The notes under the pieces: model-generated | The model's input: the letters and a program-made list of their open reading frames with translations, nothing else | What the model was told of the DNA's origin: nothing | Database searches by the model: none | Position numbers and translations under genes: made by a program | Shown: positions 31,108-39,500 of the stretch, one piece after another | Numbering within the stretch: the stretch's first letter is position 1 | Layout of the letters: each line of letters starts with the position of its first letter | Source of the DNA: Acinetobacter sp. A2 | GTDB lineage: Bacteria > Pseudomonadota > Gammaproteobacteria > Pseudomonadales > Moraxellaceae | Length of the DNA: 63,574 nt | Direction: 5' to 3' | NCBI RefSeq assembly: GCF_012371325.1 | Contig: NZ_JAAZQX010000016.1 | Coordinates: 1 to 63,574 of the forward strand

Positions 31108-32727
31108 ATGAATTCTAATCCAACTCCTGTAGATTCAGCACACAAGTCGACCACTAAATCGACCAATGTTCATGTGCCTACACCGAAATTTTTTATGCCG
31201 GTGTTTTTAACGATCATCGTTTCTACCCTTATTTATATTGGTTTCCAATTGTCTGCGGACTTATCCCATGTACCTGCGTTAAGCATGTACTCGGTGATTT
31301 TATTGGCAACCGCTTTATTCATTGCTTTAGGCTTTGAATTTGTGAATGGTTTCCATGACACAGCCAACGCTGTAGCAACAGTTATTTATACCAATGCCTT
31401 ATCTGCACCTGTGGCAGTAATGTGGGCAGGTTTCTGTAACTTCCTTGGGGTTATGGTGGCCAGTGGGGCAGTTGCCTACGGTATTATTGCTTTACTTCCA
31501 GTCGAGCTGATTATGAATGTCGGTTCGGGTGCAGGTTTTGCCATGGTGTTCGCCATGTTGATTGCTGCAATTGTTTGGAACTTGGGTACGTGGTTCTTTG
31601 GTATTCCTGCGTCAAGTTCACACACTTTAATCGGTTCGATTTTAGGTGTGGGTATTATGAACTACTTGCTCAATTCAGGAGCGGGTGCCAGTGGCGTAGA
31701 CATGGAACAAGTGATGAAAGTCGGTAAGGCTTTATTGTTCTCGCCATTAATTGGTTTTGCCTTTGCTGCGATTTTGTTCTTCTTGGTGAAAAAAATCTTC
31801 AAGAAACAAATGGAATTGTTCCAGCCGCCTGAAGGCAATAAACCACCACCACCACTAATTCGTGCCATTCTTATTTTTACCTGTACAGGGGTAAGTTTTG
31901 CGCATGGTTCAAACGATGGTCAAAAGGGCATGGGTTTAATCATGTTGATTTTGATCGGGATTGTACCTTTGGCTTACTCGTTGAATAAAGAGTTAGACCA
32001 AAACCACATTCAATCGTTCCAACAGCTTTCAACTCAAACGGCCGATGTGATTTATACACAGCATGCAGATATGCCAGATGAGAAAGCACGTCAGATTATC
32101 ACCAGTTATATTCAGACCAAAGAAATCACGCCTGAAGTGGTGCCTGCTTTGGCAAGCTTAACTGATCACTTGGGTGAGCGTGTTGGTCAGTACGGTAACT
32201 TAAAAGATGTGCCTGAAGCTGAAGTGGCAGAAATGCGTAATGACATGTATTTAAGTACCACTTCGTTCAAACGTTTAGACAAAGCCAATGCTTTGCCTGA
32301 AATGACTGATGAACAAAAGAAAGTGGTTAAAAGCTATCGCAGTCACTTAGATTCATTCTTACAGTACATTCCAACGTGGGTTAAAGTTGCAGTTGCTTTG
32401 GCACTGGGTCTAGGTACGATGGTTGGTTGGAAACGTATTGTGGTTACTGTGGGTGAGCGTATTGGTAAGCAACACATGACTTATGGTCAGGGGATGTCTG
32501 CCGAGCTTGTTGCAATGTCTACCATTGCTGCTGCAGATGGTTTGGGTATGCCAGTTTCGACAACACACGTATTGAACAGTGCGGTTGCAGGTACAATGGT
32601 TGCCAATAAATCAGGTCTGAATTTCCAAATGGTTCGCACCATTCTTTCTGCATGGATTTTCACGCTACCTGCAACGATTTGCTTATCGGGTAGCTTGTTC
32701 TGGTTATTCCTAAAAGTGTTTAACTAA
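31108..32727 (+). CDS. pit: Low-affinity inorganic phosphate transporter (Pit family)
   Basis: Inner-membrane phosphate/metal-phosphate symporter of the PiT (PHO4) family, 539 aa. The two duplicated family signatures are present: GFEFVNGFHDTANAVATVIY near residue 72 and SFAHGSNDGQKGMGLIM near 262, both with the GxxxNDxxN-type core. The halves are joined by a hydrophilic segment of about 130 residues (roughly 295-425) rich in Gln, Asp and Glu that is predicted cytoplasmic. About ten membrane helices. The ATG at 31108 has no strong ribosome site. A Pho-box-like site precedes the gene. A bidirectional terminator follows. Confidence 0.93.
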   Translation: MNSNPTPVDSAHKSTTKSTNVHVPTPKFFMPVFLTIIVSTLIYIGFQLSADLSHVPALSMYSVILLATALFIALGFEFVNGFHDTANAVATVIYTNALSAPVAVMWAGFCNFLGVMVASGAVAYGIIALLPVELIMNVGSGAGFAMVFAMLIAAIVWNLGTWFFGIPASSSHTLIGSILGVGIMNYLLNSGAGASGVDMEQVMKVGKALLFSPLIGFAFAAILFFLVKKIFKKQMELFQPPEGNKPPPPLIRAILIFTCTGVSFAHGSNDGQKGMGLIMLILIGIVPLAYSLNKELDQNHIQSFQQLSTQTADVIYTQHADMPDEKARQIITSYIQTKEITPEVVPALASLTDHLGERVGQYGNLKDVPEAEVAEMRNDMYLSTTSFKRLDKANALPEMTDEQKKVVKSYRSHLDSFLQYIPTWVKVAVALALGLGTMVGWKRIVVTVGERIGKQHMTYGQGMSAELVAMSTIAAADGLGMPVSTTHVLNSAVAGTMVANKSGLNFQMVRTILSAWIFTLPATICLSGSLFWLFLKVFN

Positions 32728-32746
32728 TATCAAACATTTGAGTGTT

Positions 32747-32779
32747 AAAAAAGCGCTGTAACGATACAGCGCTTTTTTT
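32747..32779. terminator. Bidirectional terminator between pit and the 515-aa gene
   Basis: GCGCTGTA / TACAGCGC stem with ACGA loop, flanked by six A (left) and seven T (right), between convergent genes. Confidence 0.92.
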
Positions 32780-32840
32780 GTGCTTACAGATCAATTAAAT
32801 GAAATATCTACAAGCAAGTTTTTAAAGTGAGGTCTCTGCT

Positions 32841-34388
32841 TTACTTTTTAAACTTAGCGATGACTTTGTCTAGCGGTAATTTATCTGCAGCAAAACCATA
32901 TAGCGCAGCAAAAGGCAGTGCAGTGCGGGCTAAATATGCCACACGCCATAATCCACCGTGGTTAGCACCTTCCATCATCAATTGAAGAGGATGCTCAAGT
33001 TGCACAGCAGGGTTAGCCGCTGAATCCGGATTACGCAAGTCATGAATCCATAAGGCTGCCATAATGGCATTGGTGGTTTCAGGGCTAAACGCTTCTACAT
33101 CAAACAAACTAGCACCGCTAAATGCAGCTTTCAGTAATGGATTTTTGGTGACTGAATGTGTGGTGGTTGAAGGTGCAATATTGATGCTGACACGCTGACC
33201 GTTATGACGGGATAAGATTGCGCGCCATTGTTGGATGCGTTTAGCTAAGGCATAGTTTGGGCCTTGTTCAACCACCAAACAGTCTGCAATGCCATAATGC
33301 TGCCCGTTGTCTGAAGCAATTAAATTGTGCAGATTTTTTTGGAAGAAATGACTGCGTGATATAGTGGAAATACTTTTGGTCAGTAATTTTTGCCCTTGAG
33401 AGCGTTGCTTAAACTTCTCTGCCGATGCGCTAACCACTTCTTCAGGCACAGCATAGACATCGGTTGGGGTGCACATAAACATCAGGCTGGTATCAGGCTT
33501 TTGTGCACTGACGTATTGCATTATAGCATCCATTGCCATGGCAACACGCACGTGTTTTTCACCATCTAAATAAGCAATCGCAGCAAGATCGAGTGTTTCA
33601 GATTTTTGCGCTAACCAATGCGCAATTTCTGGAGTTTGGGTTAGTAAGTTTGCCCCCAGTTTTTCCTGTAAAATATTCAACGGACTATCTGTTGGCAATG
33701 GCTCGGAACTAGGTGCATACAAGGTGGCATTACCTTGCTGAACCGTGGTTAAAATTTTGTTCCATACACGGCTATTGGGTAAATCGACCGCAATGATATT
33801 GGCTTTCCATTTGGCTAACCATGTCAGTGGGCCAGCTTCAGAAGCTGCACCAAATAGCACCGTATTACGGTCTGACAAATCAAACCATTCGGGATGCGCC
33901 ACAGCTGCATTTAACGCAGCAGCATGACTTGGTTCAATAATCCCTGCAGCCAACCACGCTGCAATTTGATCCAACAAGGCTTGACCTTGTAATTTCTGCC
34001 CATGATAAGGCACATACCATTCAGGCTCAGCCTGACTAGTCCCTTGTAATTTAAAGGTATGCAAATTTTCAGTAGGCAGTTGCATGGCATCTTTCAGCAC
34101 ATGTTTTTGGCCATGACGATAAAACTCAAAACTTTGATGTGCTTTTCTTAAACCATCTTCTGCAATTTGAATAGGGTTGTGCTGGCTACGAATACCATGC
34201 TCGACCAAAGCTTTAAAATATTGCGGGTAGTGTTTACGCCAGTTTTTTTCAGCCAAAGCTTTGTTTGAACTTTCATGATCTACCGTGGCTAATGCTTCGG
34301 CAATAATTTGCTTACCAGTGCCTGATGTACTGGGTTTGTGATTTTCAGGATGAATTGGGAACTGTAGGCCATCGTAAGAAGTGGACAT
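32841..34388 (-). CDS. Hypothetical protein, 515 aa, Rossmann-like segment
   Basis: I do not recognise a named family. The protein is soluble, with no signal peptide or membrane segment. Residues ~1-110 are polar with many His and Gln (KHYPQYFKALVEHGIRSQHN). Residues ~130-165 look like a helical pair (LLDQIAAWLAAGIIEPSHA). From ~178 a strand-loop-helix NTVLFGAASEAGPLTWLAKW followed by IIAVDLP resembles the first nucleotide-binding unit of a Rossmann fold, with the aspartate at the end of strand 2. The C-terminal half (~300-515) has no motif I know. It is monocistronic and preceded by a perfect 14-bp palindrome. An NAD(P)- or SAM-linked enzyme is only a guess. Confidence 0.7.
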   Translation of the reverse strand: MSTSYDGLQFPIHPENHKPSTSGTGKQIIAEALATVDHESSNKALAEKNWRKHYPQYFKALVEHGIRSQHNPIQIAEDGLRKAHQSFEFYRHGQKHVLKDAMQLPTENLHTFKLQGTSQAEPEWYVPYHGQKLQGQALLDQIAAWLAAGIIEPSHAAALNAAVAHPEWFDLSDRNTVLFGAASEAGPLTWLAKWKANIIAVDLPNSRVWNKILTTVQQGNATLYAPSSEPLPTDSPLNILQEKLGANLLTQTPEIAHWLAQKSETLDLAAIAYLDGEKHVRVAMAMDAIMQYVSAQKPDTSLMFMCTPTDVYAVPEEVVSASAEKFKQRSQGQKLLTKSISTISRSHFFQKNLHNLIASDNGQHYGIADCLVVEQGPNYALAKRIQQWRAILSRHNGQRVSINIAPSTTTHSVTKNPLLKAAFSGASLFDVEAFSPETTNAIMAALWIHDLRNPDSAANPAVQLEHPLQLMMEGANHGGLWRVAYLARTALPFAALYGFAADKLPLDKVIAKFKK

Positions 34389-34418
34389 GCAAAAACTCGC
34401 AAACTAAATTGAAATTAA

Positions 34419-34432
34419 TATACAGATGTATA
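34419..34432. promoter_or_regulatory. Perfect palindrome upstream of the 515-aa gene, TetR-type operator candidate
   Basis: TATACA-GA-TGTATA, 6-bp arms with a 2-bp centre, 31 bp upstream of the start codon. The TACA-N2-TGTA core is the arrangement of FabR/DesT-like TetR-family operators of fatty-acid genes. No TetR gene lies nearby, so any regulator would act in trans. Confidence 0.4.
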
Positions 34433-34507
34433 CATTATCTATGCCAAATTGCGAGTTTGGGTGGCATAAACTACCAAAATTGTATGAATTCTAAAGTAAA
34501 ATTTGCA

Positions 34508-34537
34508 TAAAAAACCTTCGTGGAAACGAAGGTTTTT
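34508..34537. terminator. Bidirectional terminator downstream of the small lipoprotein gene
   Basis: AAAAACCTTCG / CGAAGGTTTTT stem with a TGGAAA loop; A-run and T-run on the two sides. It lies about 60 bp past the stop of the minus-strand gene at 34597. Confidence 0.88.
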
Positions 34538-34596
34538 AGCGAAGAACTTTTGGAAAAGTAGTAGTTTTTGAAGAAATGGCAGATTGCTTCAGCAAA

Positions 34597-34791
34597 TTAA
34601 CAGCGTCCTTTTTTAGCCTGACCAGGTGGGCAGAAGTCACCATTTGTATGTGGATGGCGGTGCGGAGAATAGCCTTTCGGATAAACGCTCCGATCTGGAT
34701 CGACCACAATACTCCCTTCAGGGGTATGTACCGCACAGGCGCCTAAACTTAAACTGAGTAATATACTGCTCAGAAGTGCAATTTTTTTCAT
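34597..34791 (-). CDS. Small putative lipoprotein, 64 aa
   Basis: A short exported protein with a lipoprotein signal: MKKIALLSS, a hydrophobic stretch and lipobox LGAC, so that Cys19 would be lipidated and the mature chain is about 46 residues. The mature part is rich in Pro and His (HRHPHT) and has two further cysteines near the end (FCPPGQAKKGRC), which could bind metal or form a disulfide. An overlapping frame at 34536-34736 has no such signal and is rejected. The gene is followed by a terminator. No function is known to me. Confidence 0.65.
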   Translation of the reverse strand: MKKIALLSSILLSLSLGACAVHTPEGSIVVDPDRSVYPKGYSPHRHPHTNGDFCPPGQAKKGRC

Positions 34792-34901
34792 GCCACACTC
34801 CTTTTTTGTTTTATGTGTATTCAGTATAGGCTGAGGCTGGGTTACAGCGTGTTATTGCTTATCAGTATTATTGTGCAAAGAATGATCGGTTTATTTTGCG
34901 T

Positions 34902-34935
34902 AAAAAGCGACTCAATGCATATACATAGAGCCGCT
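34902..34935 (-). terminator. Intrinsic terminator of the rhomboid gene
   Basis: On the minus strand AGCGGCTC ... GAGTCGCT (one G-T pair) with a 14-nt loop, followed by T5, 21 bp past the stop at 34957. Confidence 0.65.
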
Positions 34936-34956
34936 GTATGCTGCGATGTGAGGTGA

Positions 34957-35574
34957 CTAGAAAGGCAATTGAGCCAATTTATTCAAGAAATGTGGCAAGA
35001 TGCGAGGCTCAATTAAAATAGTGACAACCACACCATAAGCTGCGCCCCATAAATGCGCACTGTGGTTAATATTAGAATTGCCTCGTTTACCTGACCAAAT
35101 GCTATATGCCACGTACAGCACTGCAAAAATAATAGCCGGAACTGGAATGAAGAACACAAAAATCAACTTCCATGGCTCAAATAAAATATAGGCAAATAGC
35201 ACTGCAGATACCGCACCCGAAGCGCCTAAACTGGCCCAGCGATGGTCATTTTTGTGTTTTAAATAGCTTGGAATAATTGCAGCAATTAAGCCGCCTAAAT
35301 AGAACAGCACAAAGCCTAGATCATACAAATATTGACGATAAAAGCTTTCAATAATGCTCCCGAAGAAAAACAGCGTGATCATATTGAACAGCAAATGCGT
35401 ACCATCGGCATGCACAAAGCCATGCGTGATAAAGCGGTCATATTGCCCACGTTGCATGGCAGGTGGCCAAAAGATCAGTCGGTTCATCAATTCTTGTTTG
35501 GAAAATGCCAGCAATGAGACAATGACCGTAATGATGATCAGAGTTACGGTATGATTAATGGGTAAATCGAGCAT
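34957..35574 (-). CDS. Rhomboid-family intramembrane serine protease
   Basis: A 205-aa inner-membrane protease that cleaves transmembrane segments. About six hydrophobic helices. Rhomboid landmarks are present: HLLFNMITLFFFG near residue 61 (HxxxN), the catalytic serine in GASGAVSAVLF near 118, and the catalytic histidine in HSAHLWGAAYG near 175. It is the first of two rhomboids in this window (the other at 43378-44199). Substrates are unknown. Single gene upstream of nfuA on the other strand. Confidence 0.88.
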   Translation of the reverse strand: MLDLPINHTVTLIIITVIVSLLAFSKQELMNRLIFWPPAMQRGQYDRFITHGFVHADGTHLLFNMITLFFFGSIIESFYRQYLYDLGFVLFYLGGLIAAIIPSYLKHKNDHRWASLGASGAVSAVLFAYILFEPWKLIFVFFIPVPAIIFAVLYVAYSIWSGKRGNSNINHSAHLWGAAYGVVVTILIEPRILPHFLNKLAQLPF

Positions 35575-35731
35575 AAACGCCTATTCTTTTAATTGAATTC
35601 TGCTGTAATAATGCATCAAAACCAAGTTTGAGTCGAACTTTGTGAATAAATCCGACAATTTTGGTTGATTTTTTTTTATTACCCCGCATCTTCAGTTAAA
35701 ATAGCCACTTCAGCTTGAGGAAATTATTGTT

Positions 35732-36370
35732 ATGTCGACTGAGAACAGCAGCACAGCAGTTGTAGATGAAATTCCAAACTTATTGATTACGCCAACTGCT
35801 CAAGAGTATTTGAAGGATTTATTGGCAAAGCAAAACACACCGGGTATTGGTGTACGTGTTTTTGTGGAAAATCCTGGTACACCGCGTGCTGAATGTTGCA
35901 TGGCTTATAGTGCACCTGATGAAGTTGTACCAACAGATTACAAACAGGAATACCCAGACTTTCCTGCATTTATTGACACACCGTCTATTCCATATTTATT
36001 GGATGCTGTGATTGATTACAACAAAGACCGTTTTGGCGGTCAGTTGACGTTTCGTGCACCGAATTCAAAAGTGCCACGTGTTGGCCCAGATGCTTCGGTA
36101 GAAGAACGTATTACTTATGTTTTACAGTCTGAAATTAATCCGGGCTTAGCAGGGCATGGCGGTAATTGTGCTTTGGTAGAAGTTGTGGAAGATGGAGAAC
36201 ATGGTTTAACAGCAGTGTTGAAATTTGGTGGCGGTTGCCAAGGCTGTTCAGCAATTGATGTGACTTTAAAGCAAGGTGTTGAAACTACTTTGAAGCAGCA
36301 TGTACCAGAATTAATGCGAGTTGTGGATCAAACCGACCATAGCCAGTCTGACGGTGCTTACTTTAAATAA
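35732..36370 (+). CDS. nfuA: Fe-S biogenesis protein NfuA
   Basis: Iron-sulfur carrier that delivers [4Fe-4S] clusters to apo-enzymes. It is 212 aa with two domains: an N-terminal degenerate A-type (IscA-like) domain (~15-115) and a C-terminal Nfu domain (~125-200) carrying the cluster-binding CxxC in FGGGCQGCSAIDVT. GAGGAAA precedes the ATG. Followed by a strong bidirectional terminator. Likely clients nearby in function include complex I. Confidence 0.94.
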   Translation: MSTENSSTAVVDEIPNLLITPTAQEYLKDLLAKQNTPGIGVRVFVENPGTPRAECCMAYSAPDEVVPTDYKQEYPDFPAFIDTPSIPYLLDAVIDYNKDRFGGQLTFRAPNSKVPRVGPDASVEERITYVLQSEINPGLAGHGGNCALVEVVEDGEHGLTAVLKFGGGCQGCSAIDVTLKQGVETTLKQHVPELMRVVDQTDHSQSDGAYFK

Positions 36371-36387
36371 GTTGCTGATTTGAAAAT

Positions 36388-36418
36388 AAAATAACCTCCT
36401 AAAACAGGAGGTTATTTT
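36388..36418. terminator. Bidirectional terminator between nfuA and the 339-aa gene
   Basis: AAATAACCTCCT / AGGAGGTTATTT stem with a short AAAAC loop and a T7 tail, between convergent genes. Confidence 0.92.
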
Positions 36419-36436
36419 TTTATCTGAAATTAGAAT

Positions 36437-37456
36437 TTAATTTGGTTGATCGGTTGGAAGGTTTAAAATTTGTTGTGCTTTTTCAGAATAATAAAACTTT
36501 TCTAAATAGTGACGTGCACGTTGTCTTAAATATTGCTCTGCAATCATTTTTTGAATAATTGGATACAGTAGGTTTTGCAATTGCTGCTGCACCAAAGCTT
36601 CATCAATATTCAAATCACGTAATAACAAGTCAAAAGGGCGAGCCTGATTGCGGACATACCATGCATAAACGCCGTCATGTACTTGTTGTTTTAAGTAATC
36701 ACTTTGACGCAAATGATCCCAGATTTCATGCCCAAGATTCACGGTTTGGGGGAGGTCTTGAATCTCGATATAATTTTTTAAGGTCGAAAGTGGTAAATCT
36801 TTAATTTTATGCCATAAATTTGCCTGAAAATGATACAGCTTTTCATCATCAAAATGCTGATTAAGCACTGACTCACTCATTTGTGTCAGTTTTTGCACAT
36901 TTTTTTGCAAATAATGCTGAATAGCATGATCCAAATTGGTATCGGTCACACTTTCTAAAACAGATTTACCCATTTTCATAAAGCGCGAAACACCAGGAAC
37001 ATTTTTGGCAATTACAGAGTTATCCAAATAGTCCTGAATTGAGTGCTGAATGAGTTGGGTAATCATGGCGGCAAAGGCAGGATTATTTACCACAGTTTTA
37101 ATTAGGCGTTGGCGATGCCCACTTTTACTGGCAACGTATTGGGCAATTTTATCTATGGTCAAAACTGGGATGACATCGGAAATTTTGCTGTTGTCATTCG
37201 CAGGGTGTACCAAGGCAAAGCGGATATGCTCTGCAATTTGTTCAATTAAAAATGAGCTAGCTGGGGTATTTAAAATTTGTTGTTGAATAAGTGCGTAAAT
37301 TGCTTCCGAGCGCCATAAGTCCTGTAATGTTTGTTTGCGGAACCATTGGTAAAATTGCACAAATTCCATTTGCACAGTTTCGGCTTGAGCAAATTCCTGA
37401 TCCAAAAAATCTAGGTGAGCATCAATCAGTTGCTCAATCATCGAATGTTTTTGCAT
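36437..37456 (-). CDS. Hypothetical protein, 339 aa, helical
   Basis: Unrecognised. Almost entirely amphipathic helix by eye: Gln/Leu-rich, with few Gly or Pro, and no signal peptide or membrane span. There are no catalytic motifs. Repeating features such as LNQHFDDEKLYHFQANLWHK suggest a helical-repeat or membrane-associating scaffold. It starts 17 bp after the secreted hydrolase gene, so the two are probably co-transcribed. Start at 37456 or at the Met five codons later; neither has a clear ribosome site, which suggests coupling to the upstream gene. Confidence 0.7.
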   Translation of the reverse strand: MQKHSMIEQLIDAHLDFLDQEFAQAETVQMEFVQFYQWFRKQTLQDLWRSEAIYALIQQQILNTPASSFLIEQIAEHIRFALVHPANDNSKISDVIPVLTIDKIAQYVASKSGHRQRLIKTVVNNPAFAAMITQLIQHSIQDYLDNSVIAKNVPGVSRFMKMGKSVLESVTDTNLDHAIQHYLQKNVQKLTQMSESVLNQHFDDEKLYHFQANLWHKIKDLPLSTLKNYIEIQDLPQTVNLGHEIWDHLRQSDYLKQQVHDGVYAWYVRNQARPFDLLLRDLNIDEALVQQQLQNLLYPIIQKMIAEQYLRQRARHYLEKFYYSEKAQQILNLPTDQPN

Positions 37457-37473
37457 GATGGTTGATATAATAA

Positions 37474-38535
37474 TTAATTTAAAGGAATCAGTTTATCAGC
37501 AAGTGGGTTTTTTAGGTTCTGTGTTTTAGACAGAAACGGCAAATAATATTGTGCTACTTGTTTTTCTGCTTCCAGTAAAGGCATGTGCCCGACATTATTC
37601 AAAATAACAGGTGTTTCCGCACGTTTTAATAATGATTGTAATTCTTTGGCCACTTCAACATTAATGATGCGATCTTGCTTACCCCACAAAATTAGGGTGG
37701 GTGCTTCGATAGATGCCGTTAAACGGGCAAAAGAGTCGGGGGTATAAATGCGGTTGAGTTTGACAATTTGCTCAATTGCTTTACGGGTTTGCGCTGAGCG
37801 AGAAATCAACACTTCTTCTTGTGCATGCTGAATTTGTGATGACATTGCAGGCGGGTTTTGCATGACTTGTCTGGCAACATCAGCTAAGTCCCCATGCTTG
37901 CTCACAATTAAATCATTTAAAGATAAAGGATTTTTGGCATAAGGCGTATTGGCATGTTTATAAATGCCTGCACTGTTGAGTAAAAATAGGCTTTGCGTGT
38001 CAAAAGGGTATTGTGCTGCGTAGACTGTTGCAATGGAGCCACCTAAAGAATGACCCGCAACGTGTAAGTTTTCTTCACAATCAATCGCTTCAATAAACTG
38101 ACGTAATTGCGAGGTGACGTTGGGTACAGAATTGTCAAAATGTGATGGGGTTTTGGTGTCACCGCTATTGGGTAAATCTGGAATAATCACATGATAATCT
38201 GGGGTTAAAAATTGTGCCACACGGTTCCAATTGTCACGTGTGCCAGCTAAACCATGAATCAGTAAAATGGTCGGTTTGCTGCGTGAACCGCCCTCGTTAT
38301 AGCTCCAGACCACATCGCCCACGCGAATATTTTTAGCGGTGAGCCCAGCTTGTTTACGCTGTTGCTGAAAGTGTTGCTGTAGCAATTGTAATTCGGTGCT
38401 GTTGGCACTGATTGAATTGTTGGTATTTACAGGAATGTTTTTATTTTGATTGGCACTTTGAGCGAAGCAGGACGCGCTTAGACCCAAAGTGAGCAAAGCC
38501 ACTTGTAGATAGCGTGATCGTAAAAACTGCAACAT
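37474..38535 (-). CDS. Secreted or periplasmic alpha/beta hydrolase
   Basis: A 353-aa alpha/beta-hydrolase with an N-terminal signal peptide (~1-25, cleavage near CFAQS). The oxyanion-side motif is LIHGLAGTRDNW near 93, the nucleophile elbow GHSLGGSIAT near 167, a likely acid aspartate in WGKQDRIIN near 283 and the histidine in NNVGHMPLLE near 316. All three triad positions are present, so an active esterase or lipase is expected. A polar stretch (NQNKNIPVNTNNS) follows the signal peptide. Good ribosome site (GGGGAAG). First gene of a two-gene unit with the 339-aa protein. Confidence 0.85.
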   Translation of the reverse strand: MLQFLRSRYLQVALLTLGLSASCFAQSANQNKNIPVNTNNSISANSTELQLLQQHFQQQRKQAGLTAKNIRVGDVVWSYNEGGSRSKPTILLIHGLAGTRDNWNRVAQFLTPDYHVIIPDLPNSGDTKTPSHFDNSVPNVTSQLRQFIEAIDCEENLHVAGHSLGGSIATVYAAQYPFDTQSLFLLNSAGIYKHANTPYAKNPLSLNDLIVSKHGDLADVARQVMQNPPAMSSQIQHAQEEVLISRSAQTRKAIEQIVKLNRIYTPDSFARLTASIEAPTLILWGKQDRIINVEVAKELQSLLKRAETPVILNNVGHMPLLEAEKQVAQYYLPFLSKTQNLKNPLADKLIPLN

Positions 38536-38831
38536 GAAAAGTCTTCCCCTGACGAACCCAAACAGGCTCCAATGATTAAGGCATTAGATCTTAGGTCTAA
38601 TTGCGAAAGATTATTGCTTTTATTGTAGATATTTCACCTAGAAAGTCACCCCTTACTTTTTTGATGGTATGGAAACAAATGGTAGAAAATGTGATACATC
38701 TCAAGAAAAATGGAAAAAATTTATAACAAAAATCATGAAATAAAAAAGCATAAGCTAATTTTTTGGCAAGTGACATTCACCCAGTCTGGCTTTAGAATAT
38801 TGCAACTTCAAAGATCGGTGGTAAATCAAGA

Positions 38832-39446
38832 ATGCTAACAGCTCAAGAAGCTTTAGAACGTCTTAAACAAGGAAACCAACGTTTTGTTTCTGGTGACACC
38901 AAACATCCTAAACAATTGTCGCACCAACAGCGTGCAGAAATGGCAGAAGACCAAAATCCATTCGCGATTGTTTTAGGTTGTTCAGACTCACGTGTACCAG
39001 CAGAAATGGTATTTGACCAAGGACTGGGTGATCTTTTTGTAATTCGTGTTGCGGGTAACGTGGTTGCGCCATCACAAGTGGGTAGCGTTGAGTTCGCAGC
39101 AGAGCGCTATGACTGTGCGGTTGTCGTGGTTTTAGGACACAGTCATTGTGGTGCGATTCAAGCCACAATTGATACTTTAATGTGCCCAGATTGTCCACCA
39201 TCGGCAAATTTAATGTCGATTGTAAACCGTGTTCGTCCTTCAGTTGAAACCTTAATGCAGACTGAACTGAAAAATGACTTAGCAAAATTATCTAAGCATG
39301 CTGTACGTTCTAATGTGTTCGCATCGGTGAATCAATTACGTCATGGTTCAGCAGTTTTAGAAAATTTGATTGAACAAGGTCAGCTCAAAGTAGTGGGTGC
39401 AGAATATTCACTCGAAACAGGTGAAGTGGTCTTTTTTGATTTTTAA
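38832..39446 (+). CDS. can: Carbonic anhydrase, beta class
   Basis: Zinc enzyme interconverting CO2 and bicarbonate in the cytoplasm, 204 aa. Zinc ligands are visible: the cysteine and aspartate of GCSDSRVPAE near residue 45, and the His/Cys pair of LGHSHCGAI near 103. The family-typical start ALERLKQGNQRFVSG supports the ATG at 38832. Single gene, convergent with tesA. E. coli has two beta enzymes (Can and CynT); no cyanate genes are nearby, so the housekeeping role is likelier. Confidence 0.92.
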   Translation: MLTAQEALERLKQGNQRFVSGDTKHPKQLSHQQRAEMAEDQNPFAIVLGCSDSRVPAEMVFDQGLGDLFVIRVAGNVVAPSQVGSVEFAAERYDCAVVVVLGHSHCGAIQATIDTLMCPDCPPSANLMSIVNRVRPSVETLMQTELKNDLAKLSKHAVRSNVFASVNQLRHGSAVLENLIEQGQLKVVGAEYSLETGEVVFFDF

Positions 39447-39475
39447 TTAAAGCATCACAGCAAACAGATTGTTCT

Positions 39476-39500
39476 CAAAGGCGCTTACAAAGCGCCTTTG
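39476..39500. terminator. Hairpin between convergent carbonic anhydrase and tesA genes
   Basis: Perfect 9-bp arms CAAAGGCGC / GCGCCTTTG with a 7-nt loop. The right arm overlaps the last codons of tesA. Neither side has a long T run, so it may be a weak terminator for both genes. Confidence 0.6.

Noticed and set aside
34536..34736. 66-aa frame overlapping the small lipoprotein gene
   Set aside because: The overlapping lipoprotein frame has a proper signal peptide and lipobox; this one has neither.
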